Shown one piece after another: positions 44,972-53,405 of a stretch of 64,000 bases of DNA (positions are counted from its first letter, which is position 1; every line of letters starts with the position of its first letter). The notes below the pieces were generated by a model. That model saw nothing but the letters and a program-made list of their open reading frames with translations. It had not been told where the DNA came from and searched no databases. The stretch comes from Pandoraea commovens. GTDB taxonomy: Bacteria > Pseudomonadota > Gammaproteobacteria > Burkholderiales > Burkholderiaceae. Position numbers and translations under genes: made by a program. Location of the stretch: NCBI RefSeq assembly GCF_902459615.1, contig NZ_CABPSA010000001.1, forward strand, positions 434,001 through 498,000, read 5' to 3'.

Positions 44972-45928
44972 TCAGGGCGATGGGTTGATTTCGTGCAGGA
45001 ATTGCAGAATTTCGCGGCCGAGCGAATCGTCGCCCGTGTCGAGATGCGCAACGACCGACGTGTGGTTGTGGTCGTGCACCTGAACGAAGCGCGGCGCGTG
45101 GGCATCTCGCTTCGCGAGCCGATGACAGAATTCGAGCGCGTAAGTATCGAGATGGGGATTCTCGAACTCGGCAACGACCGTCATCACCGGCACCGGCATG
45201 GCATCGACGTGCGCCATCGGGGCGTCCGCCTCGTGACGCGCTGCGTCGTCGCCGTAGTAAGCGATGACGCCCGGGGCGTTCGGATTGTCCGGCAGGACGT
45301 CGGCACGCAGACGCGCGCTGATCAGCACGGCCCCTGCCACTTCAGGTGCCGCCGGACGCACACGTGGATCGCACAGATAGCTCGCGACGTGCGAGCCGCC
45401 CGCCGAATGCCCGATCAGCAGAATGCGGGACAAGTCGGCCCCGCCCTCGCCCGCATATTGCGTGATGTGCTCGCGAATCCATCGCATCGCCAGCGCGACA
45501 TCCTCTGCGCCGCCCGGGAACGCGGCTTCCGGTGCGAGCCGATACTCCACGTTGACGGCCACGCACCCGTGACGCGCGAAGTAGCGCGGCACATTGCCGT
45601 AGATCTGCGCGTTGGCATTCATATCGCCGCGCACGAACCCGCCACCGTGCACGAAGACCACCACGGGCGCGGGTGCGCTCACCGGTCCTGCCGGCACTAT
45701 TGGCGCTGTCGGACGGTAGACGTCGAGCCGATGCCGCGCATGCGGACCATAGGCCAGATCCCGCACGACAGCGAAGCCTTCCGTCGACGCTTTCGCCAGC
45801 AACGGCGTGTAGGTGTCGAGCACGGCGCGGCGTCCGGCGGCGATGTCGTCGGTCCACGAGGGGCCGAGCACCCGCATGGTCGCGCGCGCGACTTCCCACT
45901 CGGCGACGGCTGACGTCTGTCCGTCCAT
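44972..45928 (-). CDS. Alpha/beta hydrolase, carboxylesterase/arylformamidase-like
   Basis: 318 residues from ATG 45928, which overlaps the ATPase stop by one base (TGATG). VVVFVHGGGFVRGD (oxyanion HGGG, 94-97), LLIGHSAGGSHVASYL (nucleophile S175) and a late His in HDHNHTSVVAH form the catalytic set of hormone-sensitive-lipase/kynurenine-formamidase-type enzymes. It probably hydrolyses an ester, amide or C-C bond of the transported compound. It is cytoplasmic and belongs to the leftward operon that starts near 50213. Confidence 0.87.
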   Translation of the reverse strand: MDGQTSAVAEWEVARATMRVLGPSWTDDIAAGRRAVLDTYTPLLAKASTEGFAVVRDLAYGPHARHRLDVYRPTAPIVPAGPVSAPAPVVVFVHGGGFVRGDMNANAQIYGNVPRYFARHGCVAVNVEYRLAPEAAFPGGAEDVALAMRWIREHITQYAGEGGADLSRILLIGHSAGGSHVASYLCDPRVRPAAPEVAGAVLISARLRADVLPDNPNAPGVIAYYGDDAARHEADAPMAHVDAMPVPVMTVVAEFENPHLDTYALEFCHRLAKRDAHAPRFVQVHDHNHTSVVAHLDTGDDSLGREILQFLHEINPSP

Positions 45929-46788
45929 CAATAGACTCCCATCAACTGCGAAAGCTGCGCGATGTACCCGGCGTAGCGAGGATGCTGCTTGATCGTCTGC
46001 GGCGAGCGCGGACGCGGCAGATCGATCACCACTTCCTGCTCGACCTTGCCCGGACGCGCCGACATCACAATCACGCGATCCGACAGGAACACCGCTTCCT
46101 CGATGCTGTGCGTGACGAGCAACACTGTCTGCCGATGCTCCTGCCAGATACGCAGCAGCTCGACGTTCAGGTTGTCGCGGGTGAGCGCATCGAGCGCGCC
46201 GAACGGCTCGTCCATGAGCAGCACTTTGGGTTCGAGCGCCAGAATCTGGCCGATGGACGCGCGCTGACGCATGCCGCCGGACAGCTCGTGCGGATGGTGG
46301 TCGGCGAACTGAGCGAGTCCCAGCATCTCCAGCAGCGCCGTCACACGCGGCTCGCTCTTCTCCTTCGGAATCTTGCGCAGGCTGGTGCCGAGCAGCAGGT
46401 TCTGACGCACGGTGAGCCACGGCAGCATGTTGCTCGTCTGGAAGACGACACCAATCTCGGGCACCGGACGCGACACGCGCTGCCCCGCCACGCGCACTTC
46501 ACCGCCGTCATGGGGCACCAAGCCCGCCACGATGCGCAACAGCGTGCTCTTACCGCAACCGCTGGTGCCGAGAATCGACACGAACTCCTGGTCTGCGATG
46601 GAGAGCGACACGTCGTCGAGGATCTTCACTGGCGCAGTCTTGCGGTTCTTCGCAGGGAAGGTCTTGTCAATGTGGCGCACTTCGATCATGGCGTCCGACG
46701 TCTGAGGGGCCGTGGACGGCGCATCAGCCGCGCGCGTCGAATGCAGAGGCGTCACGGTATTCGCCTTCGAATTAGTCAGACCGCTCAT
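45928..46788 (-). CDS. ABC transporter ATP-binding protein, NitT/TauT type
   Basis: 286 residues from ATG 46788, which overlaps the permease stop (ATGA). Walker A GTSGCGKST (74-82), Q-loop VFQTSNMLPWLTV, signature LSGGMRQRASIGQIL, Walker B VLLMDEPFGALD and the switch VTHSIEEAVFL are all present. MSARPGKVEQEVVIDLPRPR is typical of the SsuB/TauB group. The first 30 residues are a Ser/Thr/Ala extension before the ATPase fold. Confidence 0.91.
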   Translation of the reverse strand: MSGLTNSKANTVTPLHSTRAADAPSTAPQTSDAMIEVRHIDKTFPAKNRKTAPVKILDDVSLSIADQEFVSILGTSGCGKSTLLRIVAGLVPHDGGEVRVAGQRVSRPVPEIGVVFQTSNMLPWLTVRQNLLLGTSLRKIPKEKSEPRVTALLEMLGLAQFADHHPHELSGGMRQRASIGQILALEPKVLLMDEPFGALDALTRDNLNVELLRIWQEHRQTVLLVTHSIEEAVFLSDRVIVMSARPGKVEQEVVIDLPRPRSPQTIKQHPRYAGYIAQLSQLMGVY

Positions 46789-47528
46789 ACGTTGATCCCC
46801 CGCCACCAGACAAACCGCGCCAGCCGTTCGATAGCCCAGTAGAGCACCACCGCCAGCAACGTCACCATCAGAATCGCCGCGAACATCACGTCGGTGCGTG
46901 CCGCTGCCGAGGCGAACACGATCAGATGCCCCAGCCCTTCTTCCGAGCCGATGAACTCACCGACGATGGCGCCGATGACCGCGAGCGGCATGGCGATCTT
47001 GAGACCGTCCGCAAACGCGGGCAGCGCCGCCGGGAGATACAACCGCCAGAAGGTGTCCCACGGGCTTGCGCCCAGCGCACGGAAGTGCTCGTCGAGATTG
47101 CGGGCCACGGACGCGAGACCGCCCATCGTCGCCACCACGACAGGAAAGAAGGCGAACAGGAACGTCGACGCCAGCTTCGAGGCAAAGCCGTAGCCGAACC
47201 ACACGATCATGAGCGGCGCGAGCGCGATCTTCGGCATGCTCTGCAAAGCGGTGACGAGCGGATACAGCGTGCGGCGCGCGAACGCGCTGTAGCTGATGAC
47301 CACACCGATCACCAGCCCGCCGACGACGGCGGCGACAAACCCCGTCAGCACTTCGACGGTCGTCACCCACGTGTCCGCCAGCATCTGCGGATGCACTTCC
47401 CACGCGGCGCGAAAGATGGCCGACGGCGGCGGCATCAGGTACGACTGCACCTTGAAGTACGTCACGGCCATTTCCCACAGGGCGAGCAGCACGCCCCAGA
47501 ATACGATCGTCTGTGCGATGCGTTTCAT
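46785..47528 (-). CDS. ABC transporter permease, NitT/TauT type
   Basis: 247 residues with six membrane helices. The coupling loop FRALGASPWDTFWRLYLPAALPAFADGLKIAMPLAVIGAIVGEFIGSEEGLGHLIVFA is diagnostic. GGAGGAGA precedes the ATG at 47528. It is coupled to the ATPase gene and separated by 36 bases from the upstream VOC gene. Confidence 0.92.
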   Translation of the reverse strand: MKRIAQTIVFWGVLLALWEMAVTYFKVQSYLMPPPSAIFRAAWEVHPQMLADTWVTTVEVLTGFVAAVVGGLVIGVVISYSAFARRTLYPLVTALQSMPKIALAPLMIVWFGYGFASKLASTFLFAFFPVVVATMGGLASVARNLDEHFRALGASPWDTFWRLYLPAALPAFADGLKIAMPLAVIGAIVGEFIGSEEGLGHLIVFASAAARTDVMFAAILMVTLLAVVLYWAIERLARFVWWRGINV

Positions 47529-47564
47529 TCGAATGTCTCCTCCGGATGGATGGGGTAAGCCGGG

Positions 47565-48122
47565 TTAGGCCTTGCCGCCCGACTTCTCCTTGACCATCCC
47601 CGGCGGGGGCGGCACGACGAAACGCTCGAACCGGAACCGGTCGAAGCTCTCGATGTTGCGCTCCCACACCTTCGCCTCGTACGGATGCTCGGCGTCGATC
47701 TGCGTCATCTCGCAATACAGCTCGACGTTGTTGCCATCCGGATCTTTAAACACGAGGAAGTAGTTCGCACCGGGACCGTGACGGCCGATGCCGCGCACGA
47801 TCTCGACTTCATGCGCGCGCAGCACTTCCACGGCCTTCTCCATCTCCTCGACGCTGTCGACCAGATACGAGAAGTGCTCCATGCCAGGACGACCGTAACG
47901 CGGCAGATCGTCGATATCGGGCGAGTTCTTCGGAATCTGCGACAGCGCCAGATCGTGGTGATCGCTGCCCGCACGCAGGAACACCATCTGGTCGTCGATC
48001 CAGTCGGAGACCGTGAGGCCGAGCACTTCGGTATAGAACTTCACCGACTTCTGAATATCGCGCACGACCAGCACCAGATGGCCGAGACGCTTCGGATTGA
48101 GTTTGGGTTTGGGGCTTGTCAT
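47565..48122 (-). CDS. VOC-family protein, extradiol ring-cleavage dioxygenase-like
   Basis: 185 residues from ATG 48122 (AAGGAG upstream). RLGHLVLVVRDIQKSVKFYTEVLGLTVSDW, MEHFSYLVDSVEEMEKAVEVLRAHEVEIVRGIGRHGPGANYFLVFKDPDGNNVELYCEMTQI gives H15, H83 and E134, the 2-His-1-Glu Fe(II) facial triad of type I extradiol dioxygenases such as catechol 2,3-dioxygenases. At this size it is a single-domain member. Position between an ABC binding protein and its permease supports action on the imported compound. Other VOC reactions (isomerase, fosfomycin-type) are possible. Confidence 0.82.
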   Translation of the reverse strand: MTSPKPKLNPKRLGHLVLVVRDIQKSVKFYTEVLGLTVSDWIDDQMVFLRAGSDHHDLALSQIPKNSPDIDDLPRYGRPGMEHFSYLVDSVEEMEKAVEVLRAHEVEIVRGIGRHGPGANYFLVFKDPDGNNVELYCEMTQIDAEHPYEAKVWERNIESFDRFRFERFVVPPPPGMVKEKSGGKA

Positions 48123-48184
48123 CTCCACTCCTTGCATTGCATCAGTTCTCATCGGGTCGCGATCGGATTCCCGATCACCGAGAA

Positions 48185-49219
48185 TCACTCGACGAACTGA
48201 TTGGTATAGATGTCGGTGGCTTTGAGCGTCGGCGCGAGATTGAAGGCATCGCGCACGAACTTCGCGGTGGACTCCATACGCGGCACCGGCAGCCAGCCCG
48301 GCTTGTGGCCCTTCGTCTCGCTATCGGTCTCCAGCGCGCCGATCTGGCGAATCTGTTCGACCATGACCTGCTTGTCGAGCATCGGGTACTGCGAGACGAT
48401 CACACCAGCGGACTCCTCCGGATGCTCACGCATCCAGGCATAACCCCGGTAGGTTGCCTGCACGAAGCGACGCACCACGTCCGGCTTCTGGGCGATCATC
48501 GTTTCGGTCGTGACGATGCCGTTGCCGACCATGTCCAGCCCGAAATCGCGATAGCGCAGCGAGCCGATCTCGCGGCCTTGCTTCGACGCCAGCGACTTGA
48601 GTACCGGCAGATTCGCGCCTTCCCAGCACTCGGTCAGATCCACACGCCCTTGCAAGAACGAAGGATTGATCGTGGACGGATCGAGGCGAAGCAGCTTGAC
48701 AGACGTCGGCGGCAAGCCATTCGCCTTGAGCCACGCCGGTACGATGTTTTGCAACGGCGACGCGCCGCCACCGCCCATCGACATGCCTTTCAGATCGGCA
48801 GGCTTGGTGATGGTGCGCCCGGGCTTGGCGAGATAGCAGATCGCGCCGGGCCAGACCGCGTTGATCGAACCGACCATGCGGGTCTTACCGCCCTGAGCGC
48901 GATTGAGCATGACGCTGATCGGGTCGCCGTAGCCGAACTCGAACAGGCCCTGATCGACTTCATTGACGGTGCGTTGCCCGCCGTGACCGACAATGGCCGA
49001 GACTTCCAGCCCTGCCTCGCGGTAATAGCCCTTGTTGATCGCGACGAGCACGCCGCCGGTACTGCCCTGCGGCAGCCATGAGAGGTTGAACTTGACCTTG
49101 TCCTGTGCGGCGACCGGCGTCGCCCACAACGCGCCTGCGCCGACAATCCCTGCCATGCCGATCGTGCCGACACATGCGAGCGCCGTCCACCAGCGCCGGG
49201 TCCACTGCCACTGCTGCAT
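48185..49219 (-). CDS. ABC transporter binding protein, NMT1/THI5-like (NitT/TauT)
   Basis: 344 residues. The signal peptide (RRWWTALACVGTIGMAGIVGAGALWATPVAAQ) ends near residue 39. VKFNLSWLPQGSTGGVLVAINKGYYREAGLEVSAIVGHGGQRTVNEVDQGLFEFGYGDPISVMLNRAQGGKTRMVGS is the NMT1-like fold, whose ligands are often pyrimidine or aromatic-like compounds. AGGAGGAGG lies directly before the ATG. It begins 37 bases after the FAH-type hydrolase stop. Confidence 0.9.
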   Translation of the reverse strand: MQQWQWTRRWWTALACVGTIGMAGIVGAGALWATPVAAQDKVKFNLSWLPQGSTGGVLVAINKGYYREAGLEVSAIVGHGGQRTVNEVDQGLFEFGYGDPISVMLNRAQGGKTRMVGSINAVWPGAICYLAKPGRTITKPADLKGMSMGGGGASPLQNIVPAWLKANGLPPTSVKLLRLDPSTINPSFLQGRVDLTECWEGANLPVLKSLASKQGREIGSLRYRDFGLDMVGNGIVTTETMIAQKPDVVRRFVQATYRGYAWMREHPEESAGVIVSQYPMLDKQVMVEQIRQIGALETDSETKGHKPGWLPVPRMESTAKFVRDAFNLAPTLKATDIYTNQFVE

Positions 49220-49256
49220 TGCTGCCTCCTCCTGACCGCCACATGAGCGGTCTTTC

Positions 49257-50213
49257 TTATTTGCGTTGTGCCACGACGCGGTTCTCGATGGCGCCGATGC
49301 CCTCGATACCCGCCACCATCACGTCACCCGCCTTGAGATACACGCCACGCCCCATGCCCACGCCGGTCGGCGTACCCGTGGCGATCAGATCGCCGGGCTT
49401 GAGCGTGAGGATTTCCGACAGGTAAGCGATCTGCTCCGCAATGTTGAAGATCATTCCTGCCGTTGTGTCGTCCTGCATCGACTCGCCGTTCACCGACAGG
49501 GTCATGCGCAGGTTCTGGGGATCGCGAATGACGTCGCGCGGCACAAACCACGGCCCCAGAGGAGCGAAGGTATCGAAACTCTTGCCGCGAAACCAGTCGT
49601 GCGTGAACGGATAGTCGGTGCGACGGTTCAAATCCCGTGCGCTCACGTCGTTGATGACGGTGTAACCGGCGATCCATTCGTGGGCCTGTTCAACCGGCAC
49701 GTGACGGCCCGGGCGGCCGATCACCACGGCCAGCTCGACCTCCCAGTCGACACGCTCGGCATGCGGAGGCAGCACCACATCGGTACCGGTCGCCGTCACG
49801 CTCGTCTCGGCCTTCATGAACATGTACGGCGAGCTTTCGCTGCGCGGCGCGAGCTTGGTGCCCATTTCCGCCGCGTGTTCGTAGAAGTTGGACGCCGTGG
49901 CAAAGATGCGGCCCGGCTGATACGGCACGCACAGACGGTAGCTATCGGTCGCCAGCGCACCCACCTTGGCCGGAACGCCTGCGTCCAACGCGCGACGCAC
50001 GGCGGCCGATACGGCATCGCCATGCACATACCAGTCCGAGAGCAGCGCCGTCAGGTCTTGTGCCGACGCGAGGCCATCTTCCGCACCCGCGCCCACGTGA
50101 CGCAGCACCGCTTCGAGGTCATACAGACGGCCGTGCTGCACCAGTGCCGTACGACGTGCGGCCACGGCGCCCGGCGCCAGCGATTCATAAGTTGCCAATC
50201 CAAACCAGGTCAC
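49257..50213 (-). CDS. Fumarylacetoacetate hydrolase-family protein
   Basis: 318 residues from a GTG at 50213, preceded by a perfect AAGGAGG five bases upstream; the ATG at 50234 has no ribosome site. The C-terminal domain has the FAH metal-binding set: VDWEVELAVVIGRPG, GYTVINDVSARDLN, KSFDTFAPLGPWFV, and GTPTGVGMG near the end. The family includes fumarylpyruvate hydrolases, acylpyruvases and 2-hydroxy-hepta-diene-dioate isomerases, all acting on ring-cleavage products. It is the first gene of the leftward operon, just below operator A, and is divergent from the D-2-hydroxyacid dehydrogenase gene. Confidence 0.88.
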   Translation of the reverse strand: MTWFGLATYESLAPGAVAARRTALVQHGRLYDLEAVLRHVGAGAEDGLASAQDLTALLSDWYVHGDAVSAAVRRALDAGVPAKVGALATDSYRLCVPYQPGRIFATASNFYEHAAEMGTKLAPRSESSPYMFMKAETSVTATGTDVVLPPHAERVDWEVELAVVIGRPGRHVPVEQAHEWIAGYTVINDVSARDLNRRTDYPFTHDWFRGKSFDTFAPLGPWFVPRDVIRDPQNLRMTLSVNGESMQDDTTAGMIFNIAEQIAYLSEILTLKPGDLIATGTPTGVGMGRGVYLKAGDVMVAGIEGIGAIENRVVAQRK

Positions 50214-50303
50214 ACCTTCCTCCTTGTCTTCCATCGGTAACCGATCTCGTTTTCACGTATCGGCTGTCTTTTTGATTGCTATGTTGAAACACAATACATA
50301 GCA

Positions 50304-50315
50304 TATGTATACATA
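50304..50315. promoter_or_regulatory. Operator A: perfect palindrome TATGTATACATA
   Basis: A 12-bp perfect palindrome in the A/T-rich divergent gap between the FAH gene (start 50213) and the dehydrogenase gene (start 50370). It shares ATGTATAC with sites near 54536, 55276 and 55427, and is a probable binding site for the GntR protein encoded at 55478. Confidence 0.7.
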
Positions 50316-50369
50316 GCAACTGATTTGTATTTTATTTTTCAATCCATCTCGTCGAGACGATTAAGGCCC

Positions 50370-51338
50370 ATGAACGACATGCCGCTCCTGCTCAATCTCA
50401 TCCCGCTCGAACCGCTGGCCCGCGCGCAATTGCTTGCTGCCGGATTGCGTCTGCATGACGTCGACACAACCATGCTCTGCGTCGCTGGTGACCCCGTGAC
50501 GCCCCATGTGCGCCTCGTGCTCACGAACGGCACCACCGGCCTCACGGCTGCGCAAATGGACGCGCTACCCCAGCTCGAACTCATCTGCGCTTTCGGTGCG
50601 GGCTTTGAAAACATCGACGTCGACGCCGCCACGCAACGCGGCATCGCCGTGGCGCATGCGCCGAACACGAACGGCGAGACCGTCGCCGATCACGCGCTCG
50701 CGCTGATGCTTGCCAGCGCCCGTGGACTCGTCACGCTCGACCGCGCCGTGAAAGCGGGAGGCTGGGCGAAACATCGCGCACCGCGTCCCACGCTGAGTGG
50801 CGCACAACTCGGCATCGTCGGCCTCGGCAACATCGGTCAGGCCATCGCGACGCGCGCGGAAGCCTTCGGCATGTCCATCGGCTATCACACGCGCACGGCC
50901 CGCACGAACTGTCGCTGGCAGCACTTCGACGACATCGGCGCGCTGGCCGACGTGAGCGACTTCCTCGTGCTCGCCTGTCCCGGTGGTCCAGCCACGCATC
51001 ACCTCGTGAACACCGATGTGCTGGCACGTCTGGGCACACACGGCTTTCTCGTCAATGTGGCCCGAGGCAGCGTGGTGGATACGGTGGCACTGATCGAAGC
51101 ACTTTGCGACGGCGTGATTGCAGGTGCCGCGCTCGACGTCTTCGAGACCGAACCCGAGGTGCCGTCCGCACTGCGCATGCTCGAGAACGTGGTGCTCACG
51201 CCGCATATCTCCGGTCGCTCACCGGCGGCACTACAAGCACAGATCGACCTGCTGCTGGCCAACGTACGCGCCCATCTCGCTGGCACGACGCTACCGGCTA
51301 TCGTCAACTCCGCTGGACATCGCAGCGCATCGGAATAA
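50370..51338 (+). CDS. D-2-hydroxyacid dehydrogenase (glyoxylate/hydroxypyruvate reductase type)
   Basis: 322 residues from ATG 50370. The nucleotide-binding motif GIVGLGNIGQAI covers about 148-160; the catalytic Arg, Glu and His lie in NVARGSVVD, DVFETEPEVP and NVVLTPHISG. FGAGFENIDVDAATQRGIAVAHAPNTNGETVADHALALMLA is the hinge and substrate loop. It reduces a 2-oxo acid with NAD(P)H or the reverse, and would suit a 2-oxo-acid fragment produced by ring cleavage. It is divergent from the FAH operon, sharing operator A. Confidence 0.9.
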   Translation: MNDMPLLLNLIPLEPLARAQLLAAGLRLHDVDTTMLCVAGDPVTPHVRLVLTNGTTGLTAAQMDALPQLELICAFGAGFENIDVDAATQRGIAVAHAPNTNGETVADHALALMLASARGLVTLDRAVKAGGWAKHRAPRPTLSGAQLGIVGLGNIGQAIATRAEAFGMSIGYHTRTARTNCRWQHFDDIGALADVSDFLVLACPGGPATHHLVNTDVLARLGTHGFLVNVARGSVVDTVALIEALCDGVIAGAALDVFETEPEVPSALRMLENVVLTPHISGRSPAALQAQIDLLLANVRAHLAGTTLPAIVNSAGHRSASE

Positions 51339-51348
51339 AAGAGGAAGC

Positions 51349-51395
51349 AAAAAAAGAAGCGGGCAACCGGGAGACCATCGGAGGTTGCCCGCTTC
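51349..51395 (-). terminator. Strong terminator of the LVIVD gene
   Basis: GAAGCGGGCAACC (51356-51368) and GGTTGCCCGCTTC (51383-51395) pair perfectly over 13 bp. On the minus strand the stem is followed by seven T residues (51355-51349), so it ends leftward transcription; it also lies 17 bases after the rightward dehydrogenase stop. Confidence 0.92.
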
Positions 51396-51486
51396 AACAC
51401 TTCACGCTTTGGAGGCCCTGTGAAGTCGGCGGTGACGACGCGAACCGATCCCTCCGGTCGCGCCGCCCATGACGTCGAATCGTTCG

Positions 51487-53292
51487 TTAGCGTGCCGGGT
51501 ACGGCTTAGCAGGCGCGCCCATCACCGGCTCACCCAGCAGCGGGCTCGACAATGCGTAGGCGCCGTTCTCGGTGAAGGCCCACATGATGTTGCGGTCGTA
51601 CTCCGTGTACATCGCAAACACGCCCTTACCCAGCGTGTAGACCGGCAGTTCCGTCTCGTCGGCCAGACCCGGCACGAAGTAACCGGCGATGCGCGGCTTG
51701 GTCGGGTCCTTCACGTCGAAAATCTGCACGCCCGCGTTGTAGAACGAGTACGGCACGATGCCCTGACGCCACGTACCCGGCTGACCGATGGAGTTCGAAC
51801 GCTTCGGACCGTAGTTGCCGCCACGCTGGCAGAAGCTGGTGAACGGCGCGCCTTCGGGCACTTCCGGCTCGGGCAGCTTGCCAGCCACTTTCATCTTGGC
51901 GGGATTGCGCGCGTCGACGACGAAGATGTCCTTGTACGGCTCGTAGCAGTCGCGGTTCATCGGGTAGCCGCTAGTGAGCACGTAACCCGTGCGCTCGTAC
52001 TGGCTGACGTCGGCGTTGTCATACTCCGTGCCTGCGAAGCTCGGTGCCGTGTTCACGTTGCCAACGACCTTCGGATGCGCCGGATCGCTCAGATCGAACG
52101 ACCACAGTCCGAGACCCCCCATCGCGCCGAAGCCCACCTTGCCGCCCTGCTCCAGCGGCTTGGGCAGGAAGATCGGCATACGCGAGCCCATCCATGACGT
52201 ACGGTTGCCCGCGCGCGGGTTTTGAAGATAGGCCTGCTCATGCTCTTCGTTGCCGAGAATCTGGCCCGGCACCGAAATCTGCGAGATGAACTTCGGATTC
52301 GCGGGGTCCGACATATCCCACACCTGGTAGCCCGGCGAGTAGAGATAGTTCGGGTATTCGGTGAGCGCGTAGCTGTCGTCCGGAGCGGACGAGAGAATCA
52401 TGTACTTGCCGCCGTAGAACTCCGGAGAGTCGAGCGAACCCGAGCCCTGCTGCTGGCCGACCGGCGCATTGGGATGCTTGTAGTCGGTCGTGCGCGTCGC
52501 GATCAGCTTCCAGTCGGACGGCAACGGGCCATCCATCTCGAAGACCTTGAAGCCCTTGAGCGAGTTGTAATTGCGTTGCGCAGCCACCTTGTCCGGCTGC
52601 TTCGACTTGTCCTGCATCAACCCGTAGCGGCCGATTTCGAACGACGCGACGAGGATCGGCTTGCCCAGCTTCTTGTTCCACACGATGGTGGCGCCGCCGA
52701 GGTAGTCCTGCACGTTGTTGGCATCGAACTTCTCGCTCGATCCCTTCGGCCCCCACACGCCGCCCTTCGAATAGACGACCTTACCGTTGGCCGGATCGGT
52801 CACGTCCATGATGCGCAGGTAGTCGCGGTCATGGATGTAGAGATAGCGCTTGCCGTTGAAGTCGGCGATGTTGTTCCACGCGTGGAACGGCGAATCAACG
52901 CCCGGATAGAACGCCAACACCTTCACGTTCTTCGAATAGCTCTTCTTGTCCCACGTAGTCAGTTCGCCGGGGAAGCGCTGGCCCGTGTGAATTTCGGGTG
53001 ATGCCTTCGGCCAGATGAACTTGCCCGTGGCCGGATCCATACCGTAGTCGACGCCAGCCTTGAGCGGCTTCGGTTCGCGGTCCGGCGTGAGGCGCAGCCA
53101 TCCGGCCAGATACGGGTCCTTGACGTTCGGCGTGCCGGGCGTGCCCGACGGATTCTCGGCGGGCGCTGTCTGCGCGACCGGCGCGCCTTCGGGAGCCGAG
53201 GCGTGCGCGGCGAGCGTCATCGTGAGCGCCGCGAGCACTGCCGTGGCTGTCAACATGGCGGGGGCTGCACCGCGTGTCTGCATGCGAAACAT
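51487..53292 (-). CDS. Exported LVIVD-repeat beta-propeller protein
   Basis: 601 residues with a signal peptide (MLTATAVLAALTMTLAAHASA). A Pro/Glu-rich linker is followed by repeated blades such as YLYIHDRDYLRIMDVTDPANGKVV, GYQVWDMSDPANPKFISQIS, GLWSFDLSDPAHPKVVGNV, DIFVVDARNPAKMKVAG and AGVQIFDVKDPTKPRIAGYF, the LVIVD pattern. No catalytic motif is evident. It is probably periplasmic or surface-bound, as a binding platform or an uncharacterised enzyme. It follows the porin gene by 113 bases and probably shares its mRNA. Confidence 0.85.
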   Translation of the reverse strand: MFRMQTRGAAPAMLTATAVLAALTMTLAAHASAPEGAPVAQTAPAENPSGTPGTPNVKDPYLAGWLRLTPDREPKPLKAGVDYGMDPATGKFIWPKASPEIHTGQRFPGELTTWDKKSYSKNVKVLAFYPGVDSPFHAWNNIADFNGKRYLYIHDRDYLRIMDVTDPANGKVVYSKGGVWGPKGSSEKFDANNVQDYLGGATIVWNKKLGKPILVASFEIGRYGLMQDKSKQPDKVAAQRNYNSLKGFKVFEMDGPLPSDWKLIATRTTDYKHPNAPVGQQQGSGSLDSPEFYGGKYMILSSAPDDSYALTEYPNYLYSPGYQVWDMSDPANPKFISQISVPGQILGNEEHEQAYLQNPRAGNRTSWMGSRMPIFLPKPLEQGGKVGFGAMGGLGLWSFDLSDPAHPKVVGNVNTAPSFAGTEYDNADVSQYERTGYVLTSGYPMNRDCYEPYKDIFVVDARNPAKMKVAGKLPEPEVPEGAPFTSFCQRGGNYGPKRSNSIGQPGTWRQGIVPYSFYNAGVQIFDVKDPTKPRIAGYFVPGLADETELPVYTLGKGVFAMYTEYDRNIMWAFTENGAYALSSPLLGEPVMGAPAKPYPAR

Positions 53293-53405
53293 GTCTTCCT
53301 CCTTCGTCTCAAAAGTCTTCTCGCCGGCGCTGTGAACGACCTTCGCCGGCGGCGTATTACTGAAAAGCGGGAATGCGGAAATGCTGTTGCCGAACGACGT
53401 CTGCG

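Noticed and set aside
42621-50213. Homoprotocatechuate (hpa/hpc) meta-cleavage pathway
   Set aside because: A FAH-type hydrolase and extradiol-like protein are present, but there is no HpaI-type aldolase, CHMS dehydrogenase, or hydroxylase; the aldolase here is DapA type.
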